A stretch of 61,661 bases of DNA, from the NCBI GenBank assembly GCA_964509765.1, contig CAZDYI010000139.1:1-61661 (forward strand). Reading direction: 5' to 3'. The notes under the pieces were generated by a model. The model was not told the DNA's origin, ran no database searches, and saw only the letters and a list, made by a program, of their open reading frames with translations. Both the position numbers and the translations under genes were made by a program. The stretch's first letter is position 1; each line of letters begins with the position of its first letter. Positions 37,086 through 44,543 of this stretch are shown here, piece by piece. This stretch comes from CAZDYI01 sp964509765. GTDB taxonomy: Bacteria; Pseudomonadota; Gammaproteobacteria; Tethybacterales; Tethybacteraceae.

Positions 37086-39446
37086 TCAGCCGGCCTTCGC
37101 CCGCGGCACCCGCACGATCACAGGCGCTGCGACCAGGCCGCGCAGCACGTCCGCGGCGTCCTCGCCGGACGACGGCGGCAGAAACCGCAGGACGAACCTC
37201 GCGGGGGCGGGGTCGAACGCCGCGACCGGGAAGTTAGTGTCCCAGTGGTTGTTGACCGTCCAGAAGCAGCCGCCCTCCCATGACGCGGGCGGGTCGTGCG
37301 GGTCCTTCCACGAGGGCCCGCCCGGCTGGAACAGCGGGGCGTCCGGCGAGGCGACGGCTACGCTCGAGCCGTCATCCCTTGCGAGAGCGATGCCGGACTG
37401 GACCGACTGCCACCTCAGGCACGAGCCCGGGACGTGGCCGGTCTCGCAGTCGACGAGGCCACCGCCTGTGTCGCAAAGGATTCTCGAGTCCTTGCCCAGC
37501 CCGCCGAGCGGCCAGAAGATCGAGAAGCAGCGCTCGAGCCCGCCGGTGTCCTGCATCGCGCGCACGCGAAGCTGCCTGCCTGTTGCGGGCAGGCGGATTT
37601 CCGACGTCGCCTTGATGCCCGAGGCGAATGAGATGGCGACCGTGACCGCTGCGCCGTCTGCGTCCACCTTGCCGCCCGACACCGACACTGACCTTTCGTC
37701 GTCCTCGAACAGCTCCCCGGGGTTCCACCGCATGGGCGTTTCCGAGCGCTCCCAGTACGGCGCCTGGAAGATGTCCTTGCGCACGAAGCCCTCGCGCAGC
37801 AGGTGAACGCCGGCGGAAAGCAGGGGGGCGCTCCCGGACAGGACCTCCGTTCCGCTTTCCTTGTCGAGCCACCTTGCGATCCCGCCGGTCTCGGCGCAGA
37901 CCTCGACGCGGCTGTGCCGGTTTTCGATCCAGCCCTCTCCTGCGGCGCAGTCCGACGGGTCCGCCTGAGCCGGGCGGACGATTGCGGACTCGCCCGGGCC
38001 GAGCGACGCCCTGATCCTGTGCCCGTACCCGGCGCCGTCCGCCGCGGCGGCTTCGCGCTGCCGGTCTTCCGAGAACCCAGGCATGAACGAGTCGTCCGAG
38101 TACGCCTGCGGGATCGATATCTGAGGGCCGGCGCCGCGGTCCGGGGGAACGGGCCAGTCGACTTCCATCGGCAGGTCCGTCGGGTTCATCACCCAGTAGG
38201 ACTGCTCCTCCGGCCCGAGCTCGGGGTCGGACGTCCGGTCGAAGGAGGGGTCCCCCTCGACCGGAGCGCCGGCCTGCGCCGCGGCCGCCGCGCGCGACGA
38301 CTTCGCCGCCGTGCGCAGGGCGAGGGTGAACGCGTCGTGCGCGAAGGAAGACTTCTTCACCCGCTGCATAGTCGTCAGCACGTGCTTGGGCGCGCTCGCC
38401 GCGGTGTAGGATCCCCAGGTGTGCTCGTCGTACAGCGCGAGCGCCTCGGCCATGGCCTCGAACGAGCCGTCGCCCGGCGGGCCGAGCCGCTCGATGACCG
38501 GGATGAGCCGCTCCGCGGCGCGGGCGAGCGCCGTCTCGACCGGCGTCGACGCGACGCCGTCGCACCAGCTGTCCATCCACTCGCCGCTGACCGACGGGAC
38601 GTCCGGCTGCCTGGCGAGGACGTCTGCGAGCCCGTCAAGGGAGACGATCTCGATCTGCGGCCCCTCGCCGCGCCCGTTCCACTCGCGCACCGCGCGGCTG
38701 AGCTCGCCCTGCGGGTAGACGTTGTCGCCGTGCGCGGAGTTGGTCACGGTCAGCACCGAGAAGCCGCACGGCCACCTGTCTGACCTCGCGTGCCGGTCGA
38801 GGAACTTCGCCAGCTCCTCGGTGTCGGCCTCACCCGGCTTGCCGATGCGGACGTGGAAGCCGCCGACGGCGTAGTGCTCGCCCTGGTGCACGAGCAGCCT
38901 TCCGCCCTCGCGGCCCTCCCATGTCCACAGCGACGGGACGTTCTCCCCCCAGTAGCCGCGGTGCGGGTTCTGGTGTGTCGAGAGGAACCCGACCCCGCGC
39001 GCGGCGAGCAGGTCGGCCCAGAACCACGCAAGGCCGTTGACGTCGCACTGCATCGCCGAGCGCACCTTGATCCCGAACTCGTCGCGCAGCGCGTCGATGT
39101 CGCGCAGGGTGATCTCCGCAAGCGGCCTGCTCGCGAGCGGCGTCCAGTGGTAGCGCAGGGCGCCGACGGCGATCCGGTCCGCCTCGTGCAGGCGCCTGAA
39201 GCGGTCGACGTTCTTCGGCGTCGCGTTGCGCAGGTAGTCCAGCGTGGTCGAGGTGAGCTCGCACGTCCAGCGGTGTTGGCAGCCCTCCGGCTCGTCGAAG
39301 CTCTCCTCGCAGACCTCGAGGGCCCGGTCGAGTATGTCCCGGTGGTGCAGCAGCACCGCCTCGACCTGGTCGGTGTAGCCGAAGTCGGTGTGGGTGTGGC
39401 TGAGCAGGTACACCCTGTCGATTGCCTGCGCCTTGCCGTCGCTCAT
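37086..39446 (-). CDS. GH38-like glycoside hydrolase (alpha-mannosidase family)
   Basis: 786 residues, no signal peptide, so probably cytoplasmic. The N-terminal domain has the GH38 zinc motif HTHTDFGYTD (H17, H19, D21), the nucleophile region MQCDVNGLAWFW (Asp near 137) and NSAHGDNVYP. A middle helical region (to about 390) and beta domains follow. Retaining alpha-mannosidase chemistry is the family norm, but the sequence is divergent and other glycosides are possible. It overlaps the upstream mutarotase-like gene by ATGA and forms a two-gene operon with it. Confidence 0.75.
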   Translation of the reverse strand: MSDGKAQAIDRVYLLSHTHTDFGYTDQVEAVLLHHRDILDRALEVCEESFDEPEGCQHRWTCELTSTTLDYLRNATPKNVDRFRRLHEADRIAVGALRYHWTPLASRPLAEITLRDIDALRDEFGIKVRSAMQCDVNGLAWFWADLLAARGVGFLSTHQNPHRGYWGENVPSLWTWEGREGGRLLVHQGEHYAVGGFHVRIGKPGEADTEELAKFLDRHARSDRWPCGFSVLTVTNSAHGDNVYPQGELSRAVREWNGRGEGPQIEIVSLDGLADVLARQPDVPSVSGEWMDSWCDGVASTPVETALARAAERLIPVIERLGPPGDGSFEAMAEALALYDEHTWGSYTAASAPKHVLTTMQRVKKSSFAHDAFTLALRTAAKSSRAAAAAQAGAPVEGDPSFDRTSDPELGPEEQSYWVMNPTDLPMEVDWPVPPDRGAGPQISIPQAYSDDSFMPGFSEDRQREAAAADGAGYGHRIRASLGPGESAIVRPAQADPSDCAAGEGWIENRHSRVEVCAETGGIARWLDKESGTEVLSGSAPLLSAGVHLLREGFVRKDIFQAPYWERSETPMRWNPGELFEDDERSVSVSGGKVDADGAAVTVAISFASGIKATSEIRLPATGRQLRVRAMQDTGGLERCFSIFWPLGGLGKDSRILCDTGGGLVDCETGHVPGSCLRWQSVQSGIALARDDGSSVAVASPDAPLFQPGGPSWKDPHDPPASWEGGCFWTVNNHWDTNFPVAAFDPAPARFVLRFLPPSSGEDAADVLRGLVAAPVIVRVPRAKAG

Positions 39447-40453
39447 ATCTCTTCGACTCCTATCCTGTACGTTGTGGAAAAGGGCCTGTCCGCGCCCAGC
39501 CGCGCGGCGGTCTTGCGCCAGCTAGACGACGCAATCGGGTTGTCCTCGTTGCAGCTGACCTCGGGGCCGAGGTCAAACGCCGCGCAGACCGGCTCGATCC
39601 CGATCGCGCAGAACCTTCCGAGCCACGGGTAGGCGGTCCGGCCGCGGTTCGAGTACCACAGCTGCACCCCGGTGAACACGTGGCTCTTGAACTCGATGTA
39701 CGCCCGGTAGCTGTCGTCGTGGTTCTCGAGAGTGACCCGGCCGTCGACGCCGGACAGGTGCAGGACCTCCTCGGTGTCGAAGTCAAGGGGCAGCAGGTCG
39801 GCCGCGACGTCGCCGTAGCGTGTCGGGACCCTGTCGAGGGACCTGAACTCCCTGTCCGGAACGTAGCGCGAGACGCCCGGCTCCACCTCGGCGGGGTAGG
39901 TCCTTCCCTTCCAGTACCCACCCGCCCTCAGCAGGGCGGCGCCGGGAGTATCGGGCAGGGCGAACACCGCGTGCGCGGCGATCGGCAGGCTCACGTCCCT
40001 GCGGACCTCGATGCCGAGATCGATCTTCAGCTCTGGAAACCCCTCGGTTCCGGAGATGCGCCTCGTCAGCCGCGCGACGCAGTGGTCCTCCGGGTAGTCG
40101 ATCGCAAGCTCAAGCCAGCCCTTGCCGGAGCCGGTCTTCTTCCACCTGTTGTGCGATGAGTACCCGTGGAAGTCGTCGCCCGCGCCCTCGACTGCAGTCC
40201 CGCCCCACCGGTCGGGCAGGCCCTCGGGCCGCCTCGGCGCGCCGAACGGCACGCAGGGCCATTCCCCGCGCAGGCGCCGCAGGAGCGGCGGCAGGGAGTC
40301 GTGCTCGGCGCCTGTGTCATCGCCCCACGGCGCGACGGCAAGCGGGCTGACCTTCCTGCCGCCGGGCAGCAGCAGCTCGACGGGACCGAGCATGGCGCCG
40401 ACCGGCTCGACCGAGGCCTTGCCGCAGTCCCAGGACAGGCCGAGCTTAGGCAC
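39443..40453 (-). CDS. Putative galactose-mutarotase-fold protein, function uncertain
   Basis: 336 residues, no signal peptide, mostly predicted beta strand. The central part (VARLTRRISG ... LPIAAHAVFALP) and the later AIGIEPVCAAFDLG resemble aldose-1-epimerase-like sandwiches, including a His in the middle and a Glu in IEP near the end. I cannot assign it to a named family with confidence. GTG start. Co-transcription with the GH38-like enzyme suggests a role on the same sugar, such as anomer interconversion or binding. Confidence 0.5.
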   Translation of the reverse strand: MPKLGLSWDCGKASVEPVGAMLGPVELLLPGGRKVSPLAVAPWGDDTGAEHDSLPPLLRRLRGEWPCVPFGAPRRPEGLPDRWGGTAVEGAGDDFHGYSSHNRWKKTGSGKGWLELAIDYPEDHCVARLTRRISGTEGFPELKIDLGIEVRRDVSLPIAAHAVFALPDTPGAALLRAGGYWKGRTYPAEVEPGVSRYVPDREFRSLDRVPTRYGDVAADLLPLDFDTEEVLHLSGVDGRVTLENHDDSYRAYIEFKSHVFTGVQLWYSNRGRTAYPWLGRFCAIGIEPVCAAFDLGPEVSCNEDNPIASSSWRKTAARLGADRPFSTTYRIGVEEI

Positions 40454-40466
40454 TGCGGGGTATGGG

Positions 40467-40472
40467 ATTATC
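40467..40472 (-). promoter_or_regulatory. -10 element for the mutarotase-like/GH38 operon
   Basis: GATAAT on the minus strand, 13 bases before the GTG at 40453. Predicts a leader of about six bases. The rest of the 102-base spacer holds no recognisable site. Confidence 0.4.
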
Positions 40473-40555
40473 GGCCTGAACGCACTCTGCCGGCATAGTC
40501 TGCAAGCTTGCCGCTGACGTTGCCATGCTATGAGGCTGTCTGTCAGGAAACAGGC

Positions 40556-41803
40556 TCAACTTTTTGAATTAACGGAGTATTTCTTAACTGACGGATCGGC
40601 ATACCTGCGCTCAGGGAAAATCGAATACCAGTCCTCGCGCGCAGGGTCGCGGTCGTACAGGTAGCCGCCGAGGCGGTCGTATTGCTCGGCGTACTCCGCG
40701 AGCTTGTCTGGGTCCATCTCGACGCCGAGGCCGGGTCCTTCCGGCACTGCGTACGCGCCGTCCCTGCACACAAGCTTGCCGCCCTTGATGACGTCGTCAA
40801 CGAGGTGGTGGTAATGCGCGTCCGCTGCGAACGGGATGTTGGGCAGGCTCGCGCCGAGGTGGATCATCGACGCGAGCTGGATGCCGAGCTCGCCCGAGGA
40901 GTGCACCGCCGCGCCGTACTGGAAGGTCTCGAGCACGGTGCCTGCCTTGTGCGCCTGGCGCAGCCCGCCCCAGAAGGTCGTGTCCAGCAGGACGACGTCG
41001 ACCAGGTCGTGGCGGACGCACTGCGCGAGCTGCTCGAAGTTGACCACCACGGTGTTGGTCGCGGTCGGAACGCGCAGGAACTGGCGAAGGCGCCGCATGC
41101 CCTCGAGTCCCCAGGTCGGGTCCTCGAGGTACTCGATGTTGATCCCCTCGACTGCGCGCCCGATCCGCACGGCCTCCTCGACGGACCAAACCGAGTTTGG
41201 GTCCAGGCGGAGCAGGTCCTCAGGGAACTCTGCGGCAAGTGCCTTGAGCACCTCGAGGTCGTGCTCCGGCGCGAAGTGCCCGCCCTTTAGCTTGTGGGTC
41301 GTGAAGCCGTGCTCCTTCTTGATCTCCCGGGCGAGGGCGACCATCTCGTCGGCATAGGTCTCCCCGCCGGCGCCGGTCTTTGGGTCCTCGTAGCGGTAGA
41401 AGAGGTAGCTCGCGAACGGGACGGTTTCGCGCAGAGCCCCGCCGAGCAGGTCGCATGCGCGTATGCCGAGGGCCTTGCCGGCGAGGTCCATGCACGCCAT
41501 TTCGATTGCCGCGTGAATCTGCATGCGGTTGTTGTAGAGAGAGCCGACCGGGTTCATGATCTTCCAGCGCAGCTGCTCGAGCTGAAGCGGGTCGTGGCCG
41601 ACCAGGTATCCCTTGAGCGCCTTGACTGATTCCTCGGCAGAGGCGCCCCCGCCGCCGAGCTCGCCGAAGCCGCTCAGTCCCTCGTCGCCGACGACCTCCA
41701 CGATCGTGCGCACGAAGCGCCCCCAGTGCGCGCCGTTGGAGTGACGGAGCGGCGCCTCGAGCGGAACCGAGACGGTAGTTGCCTTGACGTCGGCGATCCT
41801 CAC
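40556..41803 (-). CDS. Enolase-superfamily sugar-acid dehydratase (glucarate-dehydratase-like)
   Basis: 415 residues, two-domain enolase superfamily. The catalytic K-x-K is in THKLKGG, metal ligands follow as LDPNSVW (Asp), YLEDP (Glu) and TATNTVV (Asn), then LLDTTFWGG (Asp) and VHSSGELG, whose His would be the general base on the opposite face. This set points to the mandelate racemase/glucarate dehydratase group acting on aldonates or aldarates; the exact substrate cannot be read. The GTG at 41803, eight bases after the SDR stop, matches the family start. It forms an operon with the SDR. Confidence 0.85.
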   Translation of the reverse strand: MRIADVKATTVSVPLEAPLRHSNGAHWGRFVRTIVEVVGDEGLSGFGELGGGGASAEESVKALKGYLVGHDPLQLEQLRWKIMNPVGSLYNNRMQIHAAIEMACMDLAGKALGIRACDLLGGALRETVPFASYLFYRYEDPKTGAGGETYADEMVALAREIKKEHGFTTHKLKGGHFAPEHDLEVLKALAAEFPEDLLRLDPNSVWSVEEAVRIGRAVEGINIEYLEDPTWGLEGMRRLRQFLRVPTATNTVVVNFEQLAQCVRHDLVDVVLLDTTFWGGLRQAHKAGTVLETFQYGAAVHSSGELGIQLASMIHLGASLPNIPFAADAHYHHLVDDVIKGGKLVCRDGAYAVPEGPGLGVEMDPDKLAEYAEQYDRLGGYLYDRDPAREDWYSIFPERRYADPSVKKYSVNSKS

Positions 41804-41811
41804 GGGCCGGG

Positions 41812-42567
41812 CTATTTCGGGGTGCCGGCGATCTGGGTGAGCAGGCCGCCGTCGACCTTCACGACCTCGCCGGTCATGAACGAGGCCTTGTCGGAGAGCA
41901 GGAACGCTACGACGGCCGCGACCTCCTCGGGGCGCGCGACGCGGCCGAGCGGGTGCATCCCGTTCAGGGTGTCCCAGAGTTCGTCTTGGTTGTCGGCGAG
42001 CGAGACCGCCCACTCGAGCATCGGCGTGCGGACCGCGCCGGGCGCGACGAGGTTGGCGCGCACGCCGTCGGCCGCGAAGTCCATCGCCATCGAGCGCACG
42101 AGCCCGAGCAGGCCGTGCTTGGCCGCGGTGTATGCTGCTACGTTCTGCTGGGTCGCAAGGCTTTGGACGGAGCCCATGAACACGAACGCCCCGCGGTTCT
42201 TGCGCACAAGGGGCAGGGCGGCCTTCGCGACGAGGTAGCCGCCGGTGAGGTTGACCTCGATGACCTCGTTCCAGAGCTCGACGTCGGTGTCCTCTGCCGA
42301 TCCGTACCGCTGTATCCCGGCGTTGTGCGAGACGCAGTCAAGCGTGCCGAATTTCGTTTCCGCCAGGCCGACGGCGGTCTTGCAATCATCGATGCTGGCA
42401 ACGGACCCCGGTGAGGCGACTGCCGATTCGCCGAGCTCGCCGGCGACCTCGCCGAGCAGTTTTTCGTTGCTGTCCATCAGAACCGCCTGGTCCCCTTGGC
42501 CGACAAGCGTCTCGGCAACGGCCTTGCCGATGCCGCTTGCCGCTCCGGTGATCAGGTGAACAGACAC
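41812..42567 (-). CDS. SDR-family dehydrogenase, probably sugar 1-dehydrogenase
   Basis: 251 residues. Classical SDR: TGAASGIG (8-15), NAG, catalytic Ser in GSVQSLA and Y-x-x-x-K in AAYTAAKHG, and PGAVRTPM. Aldose 1-dehydrogenases and many other SDRs look alike. Its operon partner is a sugar-acid dehydratase and the divergent neighbour is a KDG-type kinase, so oxidation of a free aldose to its lactone is the best guess. GTG start. Confidence 0.8.
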   Translation of the reverse strand: MSVHLITGAASGIGKAVAETLVGQGDQAVLMDSNEKLLGEVAGELGESAVASPGSVASIDDCKTAVGLAETKFGTLDCVSHNAGIQRYGSAEDTDVELWNEVIEVNLTGGYLVAKAALPLVRKNRGAFVFMGSVQSLATQQNVAAYTAAKHGLLGLVRSMAMDFAADGVRANLVAPGAVRTPMLEWAVSLADNQDELWDTLNGMHPLGRVARPEEVAAVVAFLLSDKASFMTGEVVKVDGGLLTQIAGTPK

Positions 42568-42584
42568 GGGTCAGTGAGCCAATC

Positions 42585-42590
42585 AATCTA
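42585..42590 (-). promoter_or_regulatory. Possible -10 element for the SDR-dehydratase operon
   Basis: TAGATT on the minus strand, 17 bases before the GTG at 42567, in the 84-base divergent spacer. Leader of about ten bases. A regulator site might be expected here but no clear palindrome is visible. Confidence 0.35.
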
Positions 42591-42634
42591 GCACACAAGC
42601 AGGCCGATCGAGTTCGATACCCGCCTTGCTTGCC

Positions 42635-42640
42635 TACAAT
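42635..42640 (+). promoter_or_regulatory. -10 element of the PfkB kinase gene
   Basis: TACAAT eleven bases before the ATG at 42652, predicting a leaderless or near-leaderless mRNA. Confidence 0.45.
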
Positions 42641-42651
42641 GCAACCGGAAC

Positions 42652-43581
42652 ATGTCAGGCGGGAAGGTCGAAGTTGCGGACGGGGCGTCCGTGGTCTGCG
42701 TGGGCGAGTGCATGCTCGAGCTGTCAGGTGTGGGCGAGGGCGAGGAGCTGAGGCTCGGCTGCGCCGGCGACTCGCTGAACATCGCCGTCTACATGAGCCG
42801 CCTCATGGGGCCGGGCAAGGTCGCCTACGCCAGCCGCCTAGGCGACGACCCGATGAGCTCGGACATGGTCGCCTTCATCGAGTCCGAGGGGATCGACGCA
42901 GGACTCATTGCGAGGGTGACCGGCAAGCTGCCGGGCCTGTACCTGATCTCGACGGAGCAGGGCGAGAGGACGTTCCACTACTGGCGCTCGGAGGCGCCGG
43001 TACGCGAAATGCTTTCAGAGCCGGAGCCGGAGACCGAGGCCGCGCTTGCGGGCGCCGGCTGCCTGGTGGCTACGGGGATCACCGCAGCGGTGCTTGGAGA
43101 TGACGCACGCGAAAGGCTTGCGGGATGCATGGAAAGGAACGGGCATCGCGTTGCCTACGTCGTCAACCACAGGCCGAAGCTTTGGGACGCTGACGAGGCG
43201 CGCGAGTGGCACCTCAGGTTCGCGGGCCTTGCGAGCCACCTCTTCGTCTCCGACGACGACCTCGTCCTGCTTTGGCCGGACGGGTCCGGGCTGGAGAGGA
43301 TGCGTGGCGCCGGTTCCGGCGAGGTCGTCCTTACCGAAGGCGAGCGCGGATGCCGGGTGTTTCGCGGAAAAGAGGAGGTCGCGCAGTGCGGCTCCCGCGC
43401 AGCCGAGGTGGTTGACACCACGGCCGCCGGCGACTCATTCGCGGCGGCCTACCTTGCGGGCAGGATCGCGGGCAGGGACGCTCCGGCTAGCGCAGGGTTC
43501 GCGGCAGGGCTTGCTGCGACGGTCACCTCGCACCGCGGCGCGATCATCCCGCGGAGCGGGATGCCGGCTCAGCCGGACTGA
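42652..43581 (+). CDS. kdgK: PfkB-family sugar kinase, probably 2-keto-3-deoxygluconate kinase
   Basis: 309 residues. The substrate side (GECMLELSG; GCAGDSLNIAVYMSRL) is like KDG kinases, and the catalytic base lies in DTTAAGDSFAAAYLAG near 260. It would phosphorylate KDG to KDPG, the substrate of Eda at 36340. It is divergent from the SDR-dehydratase operon. PfkB members vary in substrate, so KDG is inferred from sequence style and neighbours. Confidence 0.82.
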   Translation: MSGGKVEVADGASVVCVGECMLELSGVGEGEELRLGCAGDSLNIAVYMSRLMGPGKVAYASRLGDDPMSSDMVAFIESEGIDAGLIARVTGKLPGLYLISTEQGERTFHYWRSEAPVREMLSEPEPETEAALAGAGCLVATGITAAVLGDDARERLAGCMERNGHRVAYVVNHRPKLWDADEAREWHLRFAGLASHLFVSDDDLVLLWPDGSGLERMRGAGSGEVVLTEGERGCRVFRGKEEVAQCGSRAAEVVDTTAAGDSFAAAYLAGRIAGRDAPASAGFAAGLAATVTSHRGAIIPRSGMPAQPD

Positions 43582-43615
43582 CTCAAAGAGCCTCCGTTTC
43601 CAGGCGGACGATCTT

Positions 43616-43638
43616 GAAAGAGGGCGCATGCCTCTTTC
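43616..43638. terminator. Hairpin between convergent kinase and pilin genes
   Basis: GAAAGAGG and CCTCTTTC form a perfect eight-base-pair stem with a seven-base loop, 35 bases after the kinase stop and 31 bases beyond the pilin stop. It could serve both strands; the TTTC at the end is the only T-rich part. Confidence 0.5.
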
Positions 43639-43668
43639 CCTGAACCGCGACTGTTCCTGCGAGCAGCG

Positions 43669-44427
43669 TCAGATGAACACCGATGCGCCGCAGTTCTGCT
43701 CTACCGGCGGCGAGGAGTTAGCGGGCCTCCAGTACTGGATGGCGTCCGCGTACAGATCGCCGTCCTTGGAGCCGTCCTCGTTCTGCTTCATGCATTCCTC
43801 AATAAGTGGCAGGATTTGATTGAAGCCGCCCGTGTCGTAGTAGTTGAACACGAAGTCGCCTGAGTTCGGAGAGCCGTCGTCGATCTTGCGGTCGACCTCA
43901 CCGATGATGTTGCTCGGTATGCGTCCCCCGGTGTGAATCATCAGCCGCGGCGTCCCCCCGGCGGCCCCGCCGCGAATGGAATAGTAATCCGCGTCATGCC
44001 ATATCGACATGATCCCGCCGTAGGTGTTGATCAGTGAGCCTTCCACGGTCGGCCGGCGCACCCGAGCGGTGTTTGTGCACTGGGGGCAACGCAGGTAGCC
44101 CGCGGAGGTCAGGTGCTGGAAGACCAGGTCAGAATCGCCTTCTTGGATGATGCCGTCGCCGTTGCCTGACGCGGCGCCGGTGATGTAGATGTTCGCCTGG
44201 GCGTAGTCACCGGGCAAGGCGGAGAACCGGTCGATGAACGAGAACCACGCGATCTTGAGCGAGTTCTGGCGGTCCGCTATCGCGCGGACCTTGGCGTTGT
44301 TGATCAGCTCCTGGCCCTTGAGGATGCCGCCGAGCAACAGCCCGATGATCACCAGGACGATCGCTATCTCCACGAGCGTGAAGCCGCGGTCCGCTAGGGT
44401 TTCAGACCCCCCCCCTTTACTGTTCAT
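43669..44427 (-). CDS. Orphan type IV pilin-like protein with prepilin peptide
   Basis: 252 residues. A 15-residue leader ends in G15, followed by F16-T-L-V-E20 and a hydrophobic helix (IAIVLVIIGLLLGGIL), the prepilin peptidase signature with mature Glu5. The exported part has CPQC, a Gly-rich middle and a C-terminal Cys. It resembles large pseudopilin-like proteins rather than a major pilin. No secretion or pilus gene is nearby. The ATG at 44427 has a strong Shine-Dalgarno (GGAGGAG, six-base spacing), rare in this window. Codons 5-7 form a run of nine G bases. Base composition is lower in G+C than its neighbours. Confidence 0.85.
   Translation of the reverse strand: MNSKGGGSETLADRGFTLVEIAIVLVIIGLLLGGILKGQELINNAKVRAIADRQNSLKIAWFSFIDRFSALPGDYAQANIYITGAASGNGDGIIQEGDSDLVFQHLTSAGYLRCPQCTNTARVRRPTVEGSLINTYGGIMSIWHDADYYSIRGGAAGGTPRLMIHTGGRIPSNIIGEVDRKIDDGSPNSGDFVFNYYDTGGFNQILPLIEECMKQNEDGSKDGDLYADAIQYWRPANSSPPVEQNCGASVFI
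44407..44415 (-). repeat. Poly-G(9) tract inside the pilin reading frame
   Basis: Nine consecutive C on the plus strand, read as GGG GGG GGG (Gly5-Gly7) in the pilin. One base gained or lost would shift the frame before the prepilin cleavage site and abolish the protein. It is the longest homopolymer I noticed in the window. Confidence 0.85.
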
Positions 44428-44433
44428 GGTCAG

Positions 44434-44440
44434 CTCCTCC
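44434..44440 (-). promoter_or_regulatory. Strong Shine-Dalgarno of the pilin gene
   Basis: GGAGGAG six bases before the ATG at 44427; this decides the start over an upstream in-frame GTG at 44472. Confidence 0.75.
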
Positions 44441-44459
44441 AGGCGAAAGCATGGAGGAA

Positions 44460-44465
44460 AGTATA
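44460..44465 (-). promoter_or_regulatory. -10 element of the pilin gene
   Basis: TATACT on the minus strand, 32 bases before the ATG, leaving about 25 bases of leader with the Shine-Dalgarno. It lies in the 116-base spacer after edd. Confidence 0.45.
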
Positions 44466-44543
44466 CCAACACGTTTATCTGACACTGCAGGGATCAGCCT
44501 GCCAATCATTTGGAAACTCGGCAAGGAGCGATGTCGCTTGGAT

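Noticed and set aside
44428..44472. Upstream in-frame start of the pilin (MLVYFPPCF...)
   Set aside because: These codons cover the -10 box, leader and Shine-Dalgarno; the ATG at 44427 has ideal spacing from GGAGGAG.
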